Of a stretch of DNA of 64,000 bases, positions 1 to 11,165 are shown in pieces. This DNA comes from Tipula vernalis (lineage: Eukaryota > Arthropoda > Insecta > Diptera > Tipulidae), in NCBI GenBank assembly GCA_958295665.1, contig OY282560.1, positions 144,948,091-145,012,090 of the forward strand, given 5' to 3'. The number at the start of each line of letters is the position of its first letter. The stretch's first letter is position 1. The notes under the pieces are model-generated. The model had not been told where the DNA came from. It worked only from the letters and a program-made list of their open reading frames with translations, and did not search any database. A program made the position numbers and the translations under genes.

Positions 1-2058
1 GCCAGATCACAAACCGAACAAGGCACTACAGTTCAACTAATCTGCTCAAAAACAAAGGTGGCTCCGCTAAAGCAGGTCAGCTTACCAAGGTTGGAGTTGA
101 TGGGTGCTGTTCTTCTAAGTCGACTTGCCAATCAAGTCAAACACATTTTTACTATCCCAGTATCCTCAATCACGTTGTGGACTGACTCGAAAATAGTACT
201 TGATTGGCTATCTCGACAACCAAGATGCTGGACAACATTCGTTGCGAACCGTACTTCAGAGATTATCTGCACGCACAAACGAGAACAATGGCGACATGTT
301 CCTTCTAGGCAAAATCCGGCCGACTTGGCATCCCGAGGAATATCAGCAAGCGAGATTACACATAACAATTTGTGGTGGACTGGTCCCCCATGGCTGAAGG
401 AGACTGAACAAGTTTGGCCAGATCAACCTATCATAAACCAAACAGCAGAAGAGAGTACACTGCCTGTTGAAGTCCACGGCCCTACCATTGTCATTAACAA
501 TAAAGGTGAGAATCATATATTAGACGAACTAAGCAAACATTTTTCCAGTTTTTTCAAGATACAGAAGATTGTAGCGTACGTACTTCGATTCTGTTACAAC
601 GCTCGACTTGGTCATAAGAAAACCGAAAGGAAAGGTGGAGTATTATTGCCAGTGGAACTAGAGAGAGCAACACACTATATAGCAAAGCATTTCCAAGGTA
701 AAGATTTTCCCGAGGAATACCACTGTCTCCGTAATAAAAAACCAGTTGCAGTTAAAAGCAAATTAAGGCCACTAGATCCATTTGTCGATAATTATGGAGT
801 GATGCGTGTTGGTGGTCGAATTCAGAAGTCAGCGCTACCTTATAATGCTAAACATCCTATAATTTTATCCCATAAATCAGCAATTGCCACCACCATCACT
901 TATGATGTGCACGTAAAAAATCAGCATCCCGGCATAAACCTATTAACCAGCTTAGTTTGTCAGAAATATTGGATCGTAAGGGGCAAGGATGTGGCCAAGA
1001 AAATATTTCGTAGATGTGTGAGGTGTCTAAAACAAAATCCGCGAATGGTGAGCCAATTAATGGGAGAGTTGCCTGAAGACCGAGTAAAGCACACAGTGAC
1101 ATTTGGAACAGTTGGAGTTGACTTTTGTGGACCTTTTCGAATCCATCCAGTGCGACGCAGAGGCTCAATTCCAATAAAAGCTTATCTTTGCATCTTTGTA
1201 TGCTTTAGCACACACGCCATTCATATCGAAATCTGCATGAACTTAAGCACTGAATCCTTTTTAGGTGCACTGCGAAGATTTTTCGGTAGACGAGGATTGT
1301 GTCATACCATCTATTGCGATAACGCGACCAACTTCATTGGCGCGAGAAATCATCTTAAAGAAGTGTATGAATTCTTAAAATTGCAGTCTGATAATATTTC
1401 TTCTAATCTTTTGAAGGATGATGTAGAATGGCGATTTATTCCTCCAGGAAGTCCCCATCAAGGTGGATTATGGGAAAGCGCAGTGAAATCCACAAAAACG
1501 CAGATCACTAGGACCATTGGCGCCGCAATACTTACATTAGAAGAGTTTTCAACTCTTGTGGTTCAAGTTGAGGGCATTCTAAACTCGAGGCCGATATGTT
1601 CCAGCAATAATGATGAGCCAGATTTTCTCACGCCTGCCCATTTTTTGATCGGACGACCCATTCATCAACTACCCGATCACATGCCTGATCATAAGTTATC
1701 TCCACATGCAAGATGGGATATTGTAAAGCAGATATACGTACAATTTTGGAAACGCTGGCAGTTGGAGTACCTGACAACGCTACAGCAGCGATCGAAATGG
1801 CAAACACGAAACAAAAATTTACAGCTGAATGATATTGTTATTATTCATGATAATAATCTACCTCCCGCTCAATGGCTATTAGGACGAGTTACTTTATTAT
1901 ATCCAGGCAATGACGGTAAGGTACGCGTAGCTGATGTTAAAACCAAAAACGGTATATTCAAGCGCATAATTCAAAAATTATGCCGTCTTCCAGTCCTTGA
2001 ATCTCATGATGATTCAACCGGGGCTGTATGTGTGAATATTGCAGCAACCAAAACATAA
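1..2058 (+). CDS. BEL/Pao retrotransposon pol, C-terminal part (RNase H tail, integrase, DUF5641-like end)
   Basis: The frame is already open at base 1, so this is the 3' part of a pol polyprotein that continues off the left edge; no start is visible. The first ~100 codons match the end of the BEL/Pao RNase H region (APLKQ.SLPRLELMGA, then TDSKIVLDW and NPADLASRG). An integrase zinc-binding region follows (HPG near codon 290, CVRC near codon 315, counting from base 58). The integrase core has its catalytic triad intact: Asp at codons 355 (VDFCGPF) and 421 (CDNATNF), Glu at 473 (GGLWESAV). The C-terminus (GRV..LYPGNDGKVRVADV.T..G) is the DUF5641-like segment typical of BEL elements. Family knowledge: integrase inserts the reverse-transcribed element into the genome. 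The visible 2.0 kb has no stop or frameshift, so this copy is young or selected until recently. Assignment to BEL/Pao is firm. Confidence 0.93.
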   Translation, partial: ARSQTEQGTTVQLICSKTKVAPLKQVSLPRLELMGAVLLSRLANQVKHIFTIPVSSITLWTDSKIVLDWLSRQPRCWTTFVANRTSEIICTHKREQWRHVPSRQNPADLASRGISASEITHNNLWWTGPPWLKETEQVWPDQPIINQTAEESTLPVEVHGPTIVINNKGENHILDELSKHFSSFFKIQKIVAYVLRFCYNARLGHKKTERKGGVLLPVELERATHYIAKHFQGKDFPEEYHCLRNKKPVAVKSKLRPLDPFVDNYGVMRVGGRIQKSALPYNAKHPIILSHKSAIATTITYDVHVKNQHPGINLLTSLVCQKYWIVRGKDVAKKIFRRCVRCLKQNPRMVSQLMGELPEDRVKHTVTFGTVGVDFCGPFRIHPVRRRGSIPIKAYLCIFVCFSTHAIHIEICMNLSTESFLGALRRFFGRRGLCHTIYCDNATNFIGARNHLKEVYEFLKLQSDNISSNLLKDDVEWRFIPPGSPHQGGLWESAVKSTKTQITRTIGAAILTLEEFSTLVVQVEGILNSRPICSSNNDEPDFLTPAHFLIGRPIHQLPDHMPDHKLSPHARWDIVKQIYVQFWKRWQLEYLTTLQQRSKWQTRNKNLQLNDIVIIHDNNLPPAQWLLGRVTLLYPGNDGKVRVADVKTKNGIFKRIIQKLCRLPVLESHDDSTGAVCVNIAATKT

Positions 2059-2110
2059 CCTAGAATAGAAAAAAAACTTGTACAGAAATTAAGAATTTAA
2101 AATATTTTTG

Positions 2111-2560
2111 TGTTATACTTATCTACATCCTATAAGATTTTAGTCCATTGATTCGTTCCAAGTAATTCTACCCTGAAATATTTAAAGTTTATTATCTTAA
2201 TTATTTATTTATATAATTTAATTGTAAAATTTCTTACCTGATCAGTTTGTTTTTGTTTAATGGTTTGACAGCTGATCAACCGTACAAATGTTAATGGGCT
2301 AAAAAACCATACAAATGTTAAATCTAAATTTAGACCATATGCGAGAGTTCGTTTAATACTTTATTTAATGTAGATTTTATTTATAGAATAATGTAGCAAT
2401 CTACCTCGAATTTTACTCAATTTATTATTATGGTAAAAAATTATTGTTAAATGTCAAATTCCAATAAATAACTCTCTTTGATATCAACCATCAAGCTGTG
2501 TAGACGTCTTTTCTTTGGGTTAAATATCCGATTTAATTTATCAGCCAAAAGTCCGCCACA
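2111..2560 (+). repeat. candidate 3' LTR of the BEL/Pao element
   Basis: About 50 bp after the pol stop a segment starts with TGTTATACTT and ends with GTCCGCCACA, the TGTT...ACA ends expected of BEL LTRs. It carries AATAAATAA near 2463, a plausible polyadenylation signal. The partner LTR lies outside the window, so the borders are inferred from position and end sequence only. Confidence 0.42.
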
Positions 2561-4289
2561 TCGATAGAAAGGGGAGCCATTTCATACGGCAAAAACATTT
2601 ACACAATATTCTCATATTGTGACAGTATCTAAACATTCATGACTGAGATTTTGTATAACATTTTTTCCGATATTCGACAAAAATCAATTTTTTCAACTTT
2701 ACTTGTGAATTAGCTTATACAAAATGTATGCATACTAGCACGGAAATATACGTAAATATAGTTGAGCATTCAATAATTGGTCGAATATCGAAAAAAAAGT
2801 GATGTTACAAAATCCTAACGCTCAATTGCTCCTAAAACCTTCAATTCATTTCAGTAACCATACATCATACTACTTTTCAAATCAATCTGACAGTGGTTAA
2901 TAAAGAGTAAATGCATATACGGTGCTGCAGTATGAGGTATATACGCTATTTGAAACTTTATAATTTATTAAGAAGGAAAATATTGTTACTGCGTGGTATT
3001 TAATTAACAAAAATTCTAAATGAACCCTTATACACTATACAGTATCAACAAAAAACCCGTCATTATAGACTCAAATTTCTGGTCATTGTTTTGTTGAAGT
3101 AATAAATTGTCAAAGCGTATACTGAGAAACTTATGATTATTAAGGAAAACTAAATAAATTAGGCCAGAAATGCCATATTATTCATTTGTGGCTAAACTGA
3201 TGATGATTTAATCATAAAATAGAAATACGTTTTTAGGAAAACGTTCACAGTTGTGCTATGTAGCAATGCTGTAAACATGATTCGCCAAATATTGAAAGAC
3301 ATTAGTTTTCTTAACTTGATTCTAACAGTTTAGCAAAAACAAGAATAATGTTGCATAATTTCTAAAATTCGTGACGTTTTTTTTAAATTATTAATTGTCA
3401 ATGGAATTTATTTGAGAATAAATGATTCAAACCAAAACTATATTAAAATGGAAAATCAAGAAAACCAATTTTCTCAATTTAATTTCAAATTTTTTACTTC
3501 AATCGTGACTAAATGCTGCATAATTTTATAAAATTGATAAAATTATCATTTGAAGCATACAAGTCTCCAATTCAAATTGATAATACTCTACTACGGCGTA
3601 CTAGTCTTCAATTATGTATTTTTGCATCCTGTCAAATGGAGAATATAATAATCAATTTGTAAAAGCACGATTGTGCAGAAAAATTGGCATTTTGTCTTCA
3701 TTTGTGCTTACAGATCTTGATCTAATGCATTTTAGACTTGAAAATTGTTAAATTTTTATTTTGTGCATTTGAGTATTAGATATTCTTAATAATAGAATAC
3801 GATTTCTCTCAGTGTATGTATTTGTAAATGCTATATCATTTCACGTTTAAGTGTATTTTATATACTATATGTAAATCCAAAAAAAAAATTGCATTTTACT
3901 CAACCTGCACCAATACAATAATCCTCCATAAATACGTATAATTAATAAGTATATAGGCCAGAAATTACGTAATAATAAAATTCAAGTTCATTGACCTACA
4001 TAAAAAGAAATATCAAATACGTGAGGATTGATCCTATACTATACTATATAGATATGGATACTATCGAGCTATTGGATAATGAATTTTACAAATTATTTCC
4101 ATTTAAAGATTGAGGCAAAATATTAACGGCCGTAACAGGGTAGATTTGTCTGACCTGAGAGATCTAATGGTTAGACAAAGCTGAAAATTCGGATGTCAAG
4201 TTATTTAGAATAGGATCTCAAATCCTCTTGTAGTCGTTCGTTCTAATTTGTATAATTCATTTCTTTCTCACCAAAAACTCGAACGTCTT
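2561..4289. other. AT-rich non-coding stretch
   Basis: No reading frame with recognisable similarity and no RNA gene was seen. The only structure noticed is the inverted repeat at 2646-2815, listed separately. Confidence 0.6.
2646..2815. mobile_element. small hairpin MITE candidate
   Basis: The sequence around 2647-2678, ending CCGATATTCGAC, returns inverted at 2780-2815, beginning GTCGAATATCG, with about 30 of 36 bases matching. The ~100-bp spacer has no coding potential. Such short palindromic units are typical of non-autonomous DNA elements; no family could be assigned and no clear target duplication was found. Confidence 0.4.
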
Positions 4290-4593
4290 TCAGCAGTGGT
4301 AGATTCCAATAATTTTAGTGTTCTTTTCATCTTTCACCTCATAATTTATATTGCCGATTTTCTTTGAAATAATCCCTTTAATAAACTGCGGTGCGAATTT
4401 CGCACAGAATTTCTTTTCTGCGCTGCTCTGAGGGTGAGTGCGAACGAATACAGTTTGGCCAACGTTGTATTGGATGGGGCGGGTACGTAAATTATACCTT
4501 TTGGCGCCCTTTTCATGGGCTTCTGCAATATCCAATTTTACCTGCTCATGAACTAGTGCAAGCCGTATAGGTAGGGGCAATAATATCTCTCTT
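4290..4593 (-). pseudogene. inverted Ty3/gypsy integrase C-terminal fragment
   Basis: The minus strand encodes a segment with HEQVKLDIAEAHEKGAKRYN and VGQTVFVRTH, the integrase C-terminal region of a Ty3/gypsy pol. It is nearly identical to the plus-strand end of the neighbouring pol (8397-8568). The matching block covers about 4430-4593. Beyond it this fragment carries on for some 45 codons with a chromodomain-like tail that the plus-strand copy lacks. It sits immediately left of the plus-strand element, where its 5' LTR would be expected, so the left edge of that element has been rearranged or a second copy is inserted tail-to-head. Confidence 0.75.
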
Positions 4594-4596
4594 TTT

Positions 4597-4618
4597 TTTG
4601 GCGCCGAAACAGGGACAG
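4597..4618 (+). promoter_or_regulatory. possible tRNA-Lys-type primer binding site
   Basis: TTGGCGCCGAAACAGGGAC resembles the complement of a lysine tRNA 3' end that many LTR elements use to prime minus-strand synthesis. It lies just upstream of the protease frame of the plus-strand gypsy element, directly against the inverted fragment that has replaced the LTR. The match is imperfect by one or two positions, so this is a suggestion only. Confidence 0.35.
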
Positions 4619-5344
4619 AGTATCCAGGGATCCACACTCAGTGCTAAATTCGAACAAAGCACTGGAAACCAACTATCCAACAAATTCGGATCCTTTCAAA
4701 TAGGATCAAAAACAACCAATTTTATAAATCAAAATAACTCTGCTTTAACAGTAGATTCAAATAAAATATCAACAAAAAATAAAATAAATCGCACAAAAAA
4801 GTATTTCACTGAAAAGCGTTATTTTTTAGCACACATCATGTCCTCCATTATTAATTACTCGTTGAAAGATCCTCGCCCACATGCAAACGTTACAATTGCC
4901 TCCCGAAAGTTTGTTGGCCTTCTGGATACAGGAGCGTCAGTCAGTGTATTAGGCAAAGATTTCATATCTTTTCTGAATGAGTGCAACATAAAGTATAGTA
5001 AACTATCATCTTATGTACACACTGCTGATGGAGCATGAAATAAAATCGAAGGCTTTGTATGGTTGCAGGTTACTTTCGGAAATAAAACGCATTCCATTAA
5101 ATTCAGCATAGTTCCCACCTTACAATCGTTTTTATACCTCGGAATCGATTTCTGGCAGAAGTTTGGCATCCTTCTAAAAATTGAGGTAAGCGAGATTTCC
5201 GAACATGAGACAACCACTAATCACAACATGCATGATTTAAACAAATTCGAAAAATTAGAGCTTGATAGAATTGTTCTTTATTTCCATCTTTTGAACAAAA
5301 TGGTCTCGGTAAAACCACCTTTCACGAGCACGAAATCGAACTAA
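4598..5344 (+). pseudogene. Ty3/gypsy protease region, broken
   Basis: An aspartic protease segment is visible: GLLDTGASVSVLG near 4915-4955 carries the D-T-G-A active-site signature. A stop at 5036-5038 ends this frame. The downstream frame (5063-5344) continues with FLYLGIDFWQKFGI, the usual protease tail just before RT. Between the possible primer binding site and the protease there is only ~200 bp of low-complexity Asn/Thr/Lys-rich sequence, so most or all of gag is missing. Protease would normally mature Gag-Pol inside the virus-like particle; this copy cannot. Confidence 0.8.
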
Positions 5345-5394
5345 TAAAAGGATGTAAACCCATCAAGCAGCGATATTACCCCGTATCGCCAGCA

Positions 5395-6150
5395 ATGCAA
5401 AAGGATCTTTATGCTGAGATCGATCGAATGCTTGAACTTGGAGTAATAGAGGTAAGCAAAAGTGCTTGGAGTTCGCCCGTTACTATGGTAAGAAAAGCAA
5501 ATGGTAAGAGTCGATTTTGTTTAGATGCCCGAAAGTTAAACGCGGTGACCGAGAAGGATGCGTATCCTCTCCCCATTATTGATGGATTGTTGGGTCGGCT
5601 GTCCGAGACTAAATACATTACAGGACTCGACCTTAAAGACACCTTTTGGCAAATACCACTTGCGGAGACTTCACGTGACAAGACTGCATTTACCGTACCG
5701 GGTCGCCCCCTTAACCAGTTCAGAGTAATGCCGTTTGGGCTGTGTAATGCAGCCCAATCGATGTGCCGGTTGATGCATAAAGTTATACCACACGAGCTTC
5801 ATGATCGGATATTTGTATATCTTGACGATTTGCTTATCATCACCGGCACATTGAAGGCCCATTTTGAGCTGTTAGAGTTGGTGGCGACTCTACTAAAGAC
5901 AGCCGGCCTAACAATAAACGTTCAAAAGAGTCACTTTGTAATGCGAGAAATACGTTATTTGGGCTATTTGGTAGGAGAAAAAGGGTTAAGGGCAGATCCA
6001 CAGAAAATAGAAGCCATTATGAATTTGCCGGTGCCAAACAATGTCAAGCAGATTAGACGTTTACTGGGTATGGCAGGATGGTATCGCAGATTTATATTGA
6101 ACTACGCTGCAATAACCGCCCCAATTACAGATTGTTTAAAAATGGAGGTG
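5395..6150 (+). pseudogene. Ty3/gypsy reverse transcriptase domain
   Basis: The frame opens upstream without a true start and encodes RT: SAWSSPVTMVRKANGKSRFC, DLKDTFWQIPL (first catalytic Asp), FGLCNAAQSMCRLM, and YLDDLLI with the catalytic Asp pair, followed by RYLGYLVGEKGL and the thumb/connection region LLGMAGWYRRFI. It breaks off after about 250 codons where foreign sequence starts (about 6150); the matching frame resumes near 6936. RT motifs themselves look intact, so the element was probably killed by the insertion and by breaks elsewhere. Confidence 0.92.
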
Positions 6151-6935
6151 TGGCCAACACACGACTTGCTTTTACGAACAGAGAATTTTGAGAAATTTTA
6201 TTTTTTTCTTAATTTTTTTTTTTAATTTTTAAATTTTTAAATTTTTTTTTTAATTTTTATTTTTTTATTTTTATTTGTTTTTAATTTTTGGAAACATTTT
6301 GTATTATGTAGTTTTTTGTAAACCTTATACTTTTTAAGATATTTGCAAAATAAATTTTCTGGACCAAGGGAGTAGCCCCTTCCGGTTAGCAGATTTGGAG
6401 TAAAATTCACTGGGACCTCCCAATTTATTAAAAAACCTTAAATCTGAAGTTTCAGTTCGATTGGTTAAGCAATCTGGGCTGTAGAGAGGACACAGACAGA
6501 CTGACAGACTGACAGACTGACAGACTGACAGACTGACAGACTGACAGACTGACAGACTGATAGACTGACAGACTGACAGACTGACAGACTGACAGACTGA
6601 CAGACTGACAGACTGACAGACTGACAGACTGACAGACTGACAGACTGACAGACTGACAGACTGACAGACTGACAGACAGACAGACTGACAGACTGACAGA
6701 CTGACAGACTGACAGACTGACAGACTGACAGACTGACAGACTGACAGACTGACAGACTGACAGACTGACAGACTGACAGACTGACAGACTGACAGACTGA
6801 CAGACTGACAGACAGACAGACAGACACCATTTCGAAACCCACTTTTTCGGACTCAGGAGACCTCAAAACAAATAAATCTCTAAAAATGTCAAGGTCCAAA
6901 ATTTTCATGATTACTATACTTTATTTTACTAGAGT
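6150..6935. mobile_element. insertion splitting RT from RNase H, carrying a large 8-mer microsatellite
   Basis: About 785 bp separate the RT connection from RNase H in what should be one reading frame. The insert has a T-rich left part, about 100 bp of ordinary sequence, the (CAGACTGA)n array, then about 100 bp ending ACTATACTTTATTTTACTAG. No transposase is encoded and no clear terminal repeats were found. It most likely represents a non-autonomous element with an expanded internal microsatellite. Confidence 0.6.
6489..6829. repeat. (CAGACTGA)n microsatellite, about 42 copies
   Basis: An almost perfect tandem array of the 8-mer GACAGACT over about 340 bp. It is interrupted by a few single-base changes and short GACA insertions near 6560, 6675 and 6810. 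The unit length is not a multiple of three, yet one frame on each strand stays open because the 24-base super-period contains no stop; this is not a gene. Confidence 0.97.
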
Positions 6936-7425
6936 AAAAGAAAGTAAAAAAGGAAAATTCCAGTGGACCGAAAACGCCCAGAAGTCGTTCGAGCACCTAA
7001 AAACCCTTCTGACATCTGCTCCAGTTCTTATCAACCCCTCTTATGATTCACCGTTCTACATTAGATATGATGCGAGCACAGAAGGTGTTGGAGCCGTCCT
7101 GTACCAGAAAGATCAAGAAGGTTATGAGCGGCCAATATCCTTCATGTCGCAAAAACTGAATAAAGCTCAGAAGAACTATTCGGTAACAGAACTAGAATGT
7201 TTAGCCGCAATACTCGCAATAAAGAAATTCCGCGCATATGTTGAAGGTCATGACTTCACATTAATAACCGACCACGCGAGCCTAAAATGGTTAATGAACC
7301 AAAAAGATCTCAGTGGAAGACTGGGAAGATGGAGTATTAAACTTCAAGGTTTTAGGTTCACCATCGAACATCAGAGGGGAAGGGATAACGTTGTACCAGA
7401 TACACTATCCCACGTTTTTTTGTGA
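6936..7425 (+). pseudogene. Ty3/gypsy RNase H domain
   Basis: Continuation of the pol frame after the insertion. FQWTENAQKSFEHLKTLLTSAP begins the connection, then the RNase H residues RYDASTEGVGAVL, ELECLAAILAIKKF and TDHASLKWL follow, ending GRDNVVPDTLS. The catalytic acidic residues are visible. The frame stops at 7423-7425 and the linker to integrase (7426-7590) contains further breaks. Confidence 0.9.
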
Positions 7426-7589
7426 CACACTGGAAGAGTTCGAAGGTGTCTTGCCGAAAATGGTGAAATTATTGATTTCAAATCAAGTCATTTTGAAGAT
7501 ACTCAATATAAGGAACTATTGATAAAAATAAAAAAGACCCGAATAATTATCCAGCTTTCAACGTTCATAACGATCGCATATACATTCGG

Positions 7590-8610
7590 TTGGAACCAAA
7601 AAGGAAAACGGACCTTTCTGATTTATCTATCTGGAAACTGTGGGTTCCAACTGGTCTTAGGTCTGAAATAATTGAAAAAGAGCACAACGAACCACTATCA
7701 TCCCATGGAGGAATAGGAAAGACACTGGAGAAGATAAGAAGATACTTTTTCTGGCCCGGAATGGTTCAGCAAGTTAATAAATTCATCAGCACTTGCGACA
7801 CATGTAAGATGACAAAAGCTCCAAACAGAACTTGTAAACCGCCCATGGGAGAATCATCTTTAGTCGAAAGACCATGGCAAAGGCTATATGCTGATTTGTT
7901 AGGGCCTTACCCTCGTAGCAGTAGTGGTAAAACCGTGGTTCTGATTGTTCTAGATCACGTTACAAAGTTTGTGTTGCTGAAAGCATTATCTAAAGGCACA
8001 TCACAACAAATTAATGAAATTTTCAAAAAATGAGGTGTTTTGCGTTTTCGGTGTGCCTCAGGTAATACATACACTTAATGGGACTCAATTTAAGAGTCAA
8101 GAATATAAACAGTTGCTAATTGATTTTGGGGTAACCGACTCAAAAACCGCGGTTTATTCTCCACAGTCCAACCAATCAGAGAGGGTCAACCGATCAATAA
8201 TCGCAGCTATTAGGTCATATATCGGATCAAAATATTCGACGTGGGACAAATATCTAAATGAAATCGCCTCAGCCCTTCGGAACGGCGTACATGAAACAGT
8301 GAGGAACTCTCCTCACTTCCTCTTATTTGGATACCATAAAATCAACCATGGAAGCGATTACAAACTCTTGAAGGAGCTGGGGGAGATATCAGAAGGAGAG
8401 ATATTATTGCCCCTACCTATACGGCTTGCACTAGTTCATGAGCATGTAAAATTGGATATTGCAGAAGCCCATGAAAAGAGCGCCAAAAGGTATAATTTAC
8501 GTACCCGCCCCATCCAACACAACGTTGGCCAAACTGTATTCGTTCGCACTCACCCTCAGAGCAGCAAAATGGTCAACATAATAGGTAGTAAAACATCTAG
8601 TGATAGATAG
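7590..8610 (+). pseudogene. Ty3/gypsy integrase, frameshifted, catalytic Asp lost
   Basis: The zinc-binding module (SHGGIGKTL ... STCDTCKMTK) and the first core Asp (RLYADLLGPYP) are present in a frame ending at 8033. After a frameshift near 8020 the core continues from 8014 to 8610 with the glutamate (NQSERVNRSI). The position of the second catalytic Asp reads TLNGTQF, with Leu in place of Asp. The C-terminal ~60 codons duplicate the inverted fragment at 4430-4593. After CAGAGCAGC near 8568 the similarity to pol ends, so the true C-terminus and 3' LTR are missing. Confidence 0.85.
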
Positions 8611-9214
<604 letters not shown>

Positions 9215-9360
9215 ATTGTTTGATTGCAAAACACGACCAAGCCTTTATTAACAAGTCTCCCGGGGGTTGGTGGGCCTACCTTATACCTTTCTTATACATA
9301 ACATAGCGGAAGAAAAGGAAAGGTATATTAGAATTATAGACTTTACCCTTACTAAAAATC
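9215..9360 (-). mobile_element. 5'-truncated scrap of the OTU-LINE 3' end
   Basis: ACGACCAAGCCTTTA, then AAG/TCTCCCGG and GGGCC..CC occur here and again at 9543-9600, in the 3' UTR of the full-length OTU-LINE. Both are preceded on the plus strand by a TTGATT-rich tail. This is best read as a very short, truncated insertion of the same or a related family. Confidence 0.5.
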
Positions 9361-9489
9361 GAAATCGAGATTAGTTAATTATTTCCTAATTTTACTTTAC
9401 ATAAATAAAGTCGAATTTATTTAAATTCAAATTTGGAATTAAAATTTAAAACTAAAAATTAAAATTTAAAAAACATTTAATTCAACGAT

Positions 9490-9516
9490 TAAGAAACAAA
9501 TTATAAATTAATAAAT
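9490..9516. repeat. 27-bp direct repeat, left copy (target-site duplication of the OTU-LINE)
   Basis: TAAGAAACAAATTATAAATT plus seven further bases; identical to 14370-14396. The two copies flank the LINE exactly: 9517 starts its A-rich tail (seen as TGATTTGATTTG on this strand) and 14369 ends its 5' UTR. Confidence 0.85.
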
Positions 9517-9701
9517 TGATTTGATTTGATTTGATTTGGGTTGTACGACCAAGCCTTTAGCAAGATCTCCCGGATGACGCCAAGCCCACCGTACACCCTT
9601 TTTACATTGACTTGGAAGGATTGGATAGGATTTTTAGTATAGGATTGAGTTCGACCCGGTTACAGACACCTTGACGGTCAACAGTTAGTAGTATAACAAT
9701 T

Positions 9702-9703
<2 letters not shown>

Positions 9704-9761
<58 letters not shown>

Positions 9762-9762
9762 T
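9704..9762. repeat. (AAT)n trinucleotide microsatellite
   Basis: About 19 perfect AAT units inside the 3' UTR of the OTU-LINE. Confidence 0.97.
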
Positions 9763-10589
9763 TGTTATCACAGGACGGCATAATTTCTATCTACAAGTTC
9801 TTATTTCCTTAAGACCGGTAACTTTGCTTTTTTTTCCTTCAGTCCTGAAATTTTAACTTTGTATTATTGTTGTAATTTATTCTGACAGAATTATCTAATC
9901 TATTGCTAATTTCCTGAGATCCAACATGTCATCATCTTAATCACTATTTATTTTAATAAGGTTAAATATGTTTCTCAGCAATCCTCGGTTAGTTACTTCC
10001 TACCCTAAGTTATACTAAATAAATAAATAATCATCTAGTAACAATCCTGTCCAGGAGCAGGAAAAATCTATTAATAATATTTTATTTAATCCATCCAGAC
10101 ACTTGCATGCTCCATCAAGTTTGATCATTTCCTATATAAATAACTAAATTAAACTAAATTAGTCTCAATTCGCTACTTAACTTTTTGGAGAGTAATAAAT
10201 TCTGCAATATACCTGAAACAGTTCAAACTTTGAACCCAATTAGCATGTTATGAATAGTCCACCCCTCCCATATAAGAACACAACCAACTACAAATTTGTT
10301 CCCATCCGAAAACGCCCACAACCACCATCTCTCCCACCTTGACGTTACAACCGCAAACCCTTCGTCAATTTTTAATTATAACAAATAAACTATACATATA
10401 TGTATTCAATTATTTATTTACTATGTCAATCCATTTATATCTATTTATTTTACCTCTACTTAACTTAAATAAATTTAACTACATTTGTTTAGCAGTTGAT
10501 TAATTAATTAATTACCCATTAATTCCTTGCTTGACATCGCTCTGATGTACGTAAGCGATGAATATTTCATAAAAGTTGTAATATCCAAC

Positions 10590-11165
10590 CTACATTACTT
10601 TAGCTATCTCTTCTTCCAAAATTTCATCTTCAAGAAGCTCACTTGAATCTGATTCTTCGCATTGGTAAATCCCTTCAGCTGCTTTCCGTAAATCAACTCG
10701 AGAGTATAAGAGAGGTTCCCATTCATTATGCGATCTGTTGAGATAATTTAAATCCTGGTGTAACGAATCATGCCAGGTAAAACATGGTCGTCCTAGTTTC
10801 CTAGGACCAGCACTGTACGTGAAAGCAGCCTTGAGTATATGGATAGACACGGACGGCGGTACACATGTCCCCAATAATTGATCCGCTGGAACTTAATGCG
10901 CTTTGTTTTGTTTTACCGTTCAAAATTTCTTTAATTTTCCTTGCTCCGAGGGTGGATTTATCTTTACTAAATTCCAGTAATCTTCTCAAGAAAAAGAGCT
11001 CATATTTCCTTAATCTCTTCCGATTTGCAAGTGTAAGGGCGGTGGTTTTCAATCCATAGATCATCATGGGAACTATGACAGTATTATACATCGTGATGGC
11101 TATCTTAGAAGATACTTTATTTCTTTTAATGAAAGATTGCATTGATTTGCATGAGGCACATATTG
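10590..11165 (-). pseudogene. C-terminal tail of the OTU-LINE protein, frameshifted
   Basis: Two overlapping frames encode the segment after the RT: MIYGLKTTALTLANRKRLRK then KIKEILNGKTK, and in the second frame GRPCFTWHDSLHQDL, ending in acidic EESDSSELLEDEILEEE. The GHI..RR...GRP..TW pattern, better preserved in the copy at 26287-26937, is the C-terminal signature common in RTE-like LINEs. The frame shifts near 10860. The N-terminal side joins the RT directly at about 11165, compared with the second copy, where some 500 bp more RT sequence lie between. Confidence 0.75.

Larger units (their letters stand above)
4430..8568. repeat. inverted repeat pair bounding a broken Ty3/gypsy element (4430-4593 and 8397-8568)
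   Basis: The block at 8397-8568 on the plus strand reappears as its reverse complement at 4430-4593. Both arms start at GAGAGATATTATTGCCCC and diverge after CAGAGCAGC. They differ by only a few bases, so duplication and inversion are recent relative to the decay of the element between them. Confidence 0.8.

Noticed and set aside
6465..6908. Minus-strand frame coding a Cys/Gln/Ser/Val/Leu repeat protein
   Set aside because: Pure translation of the (CAGACTGA)n microsatellite; no independent coding evidence.
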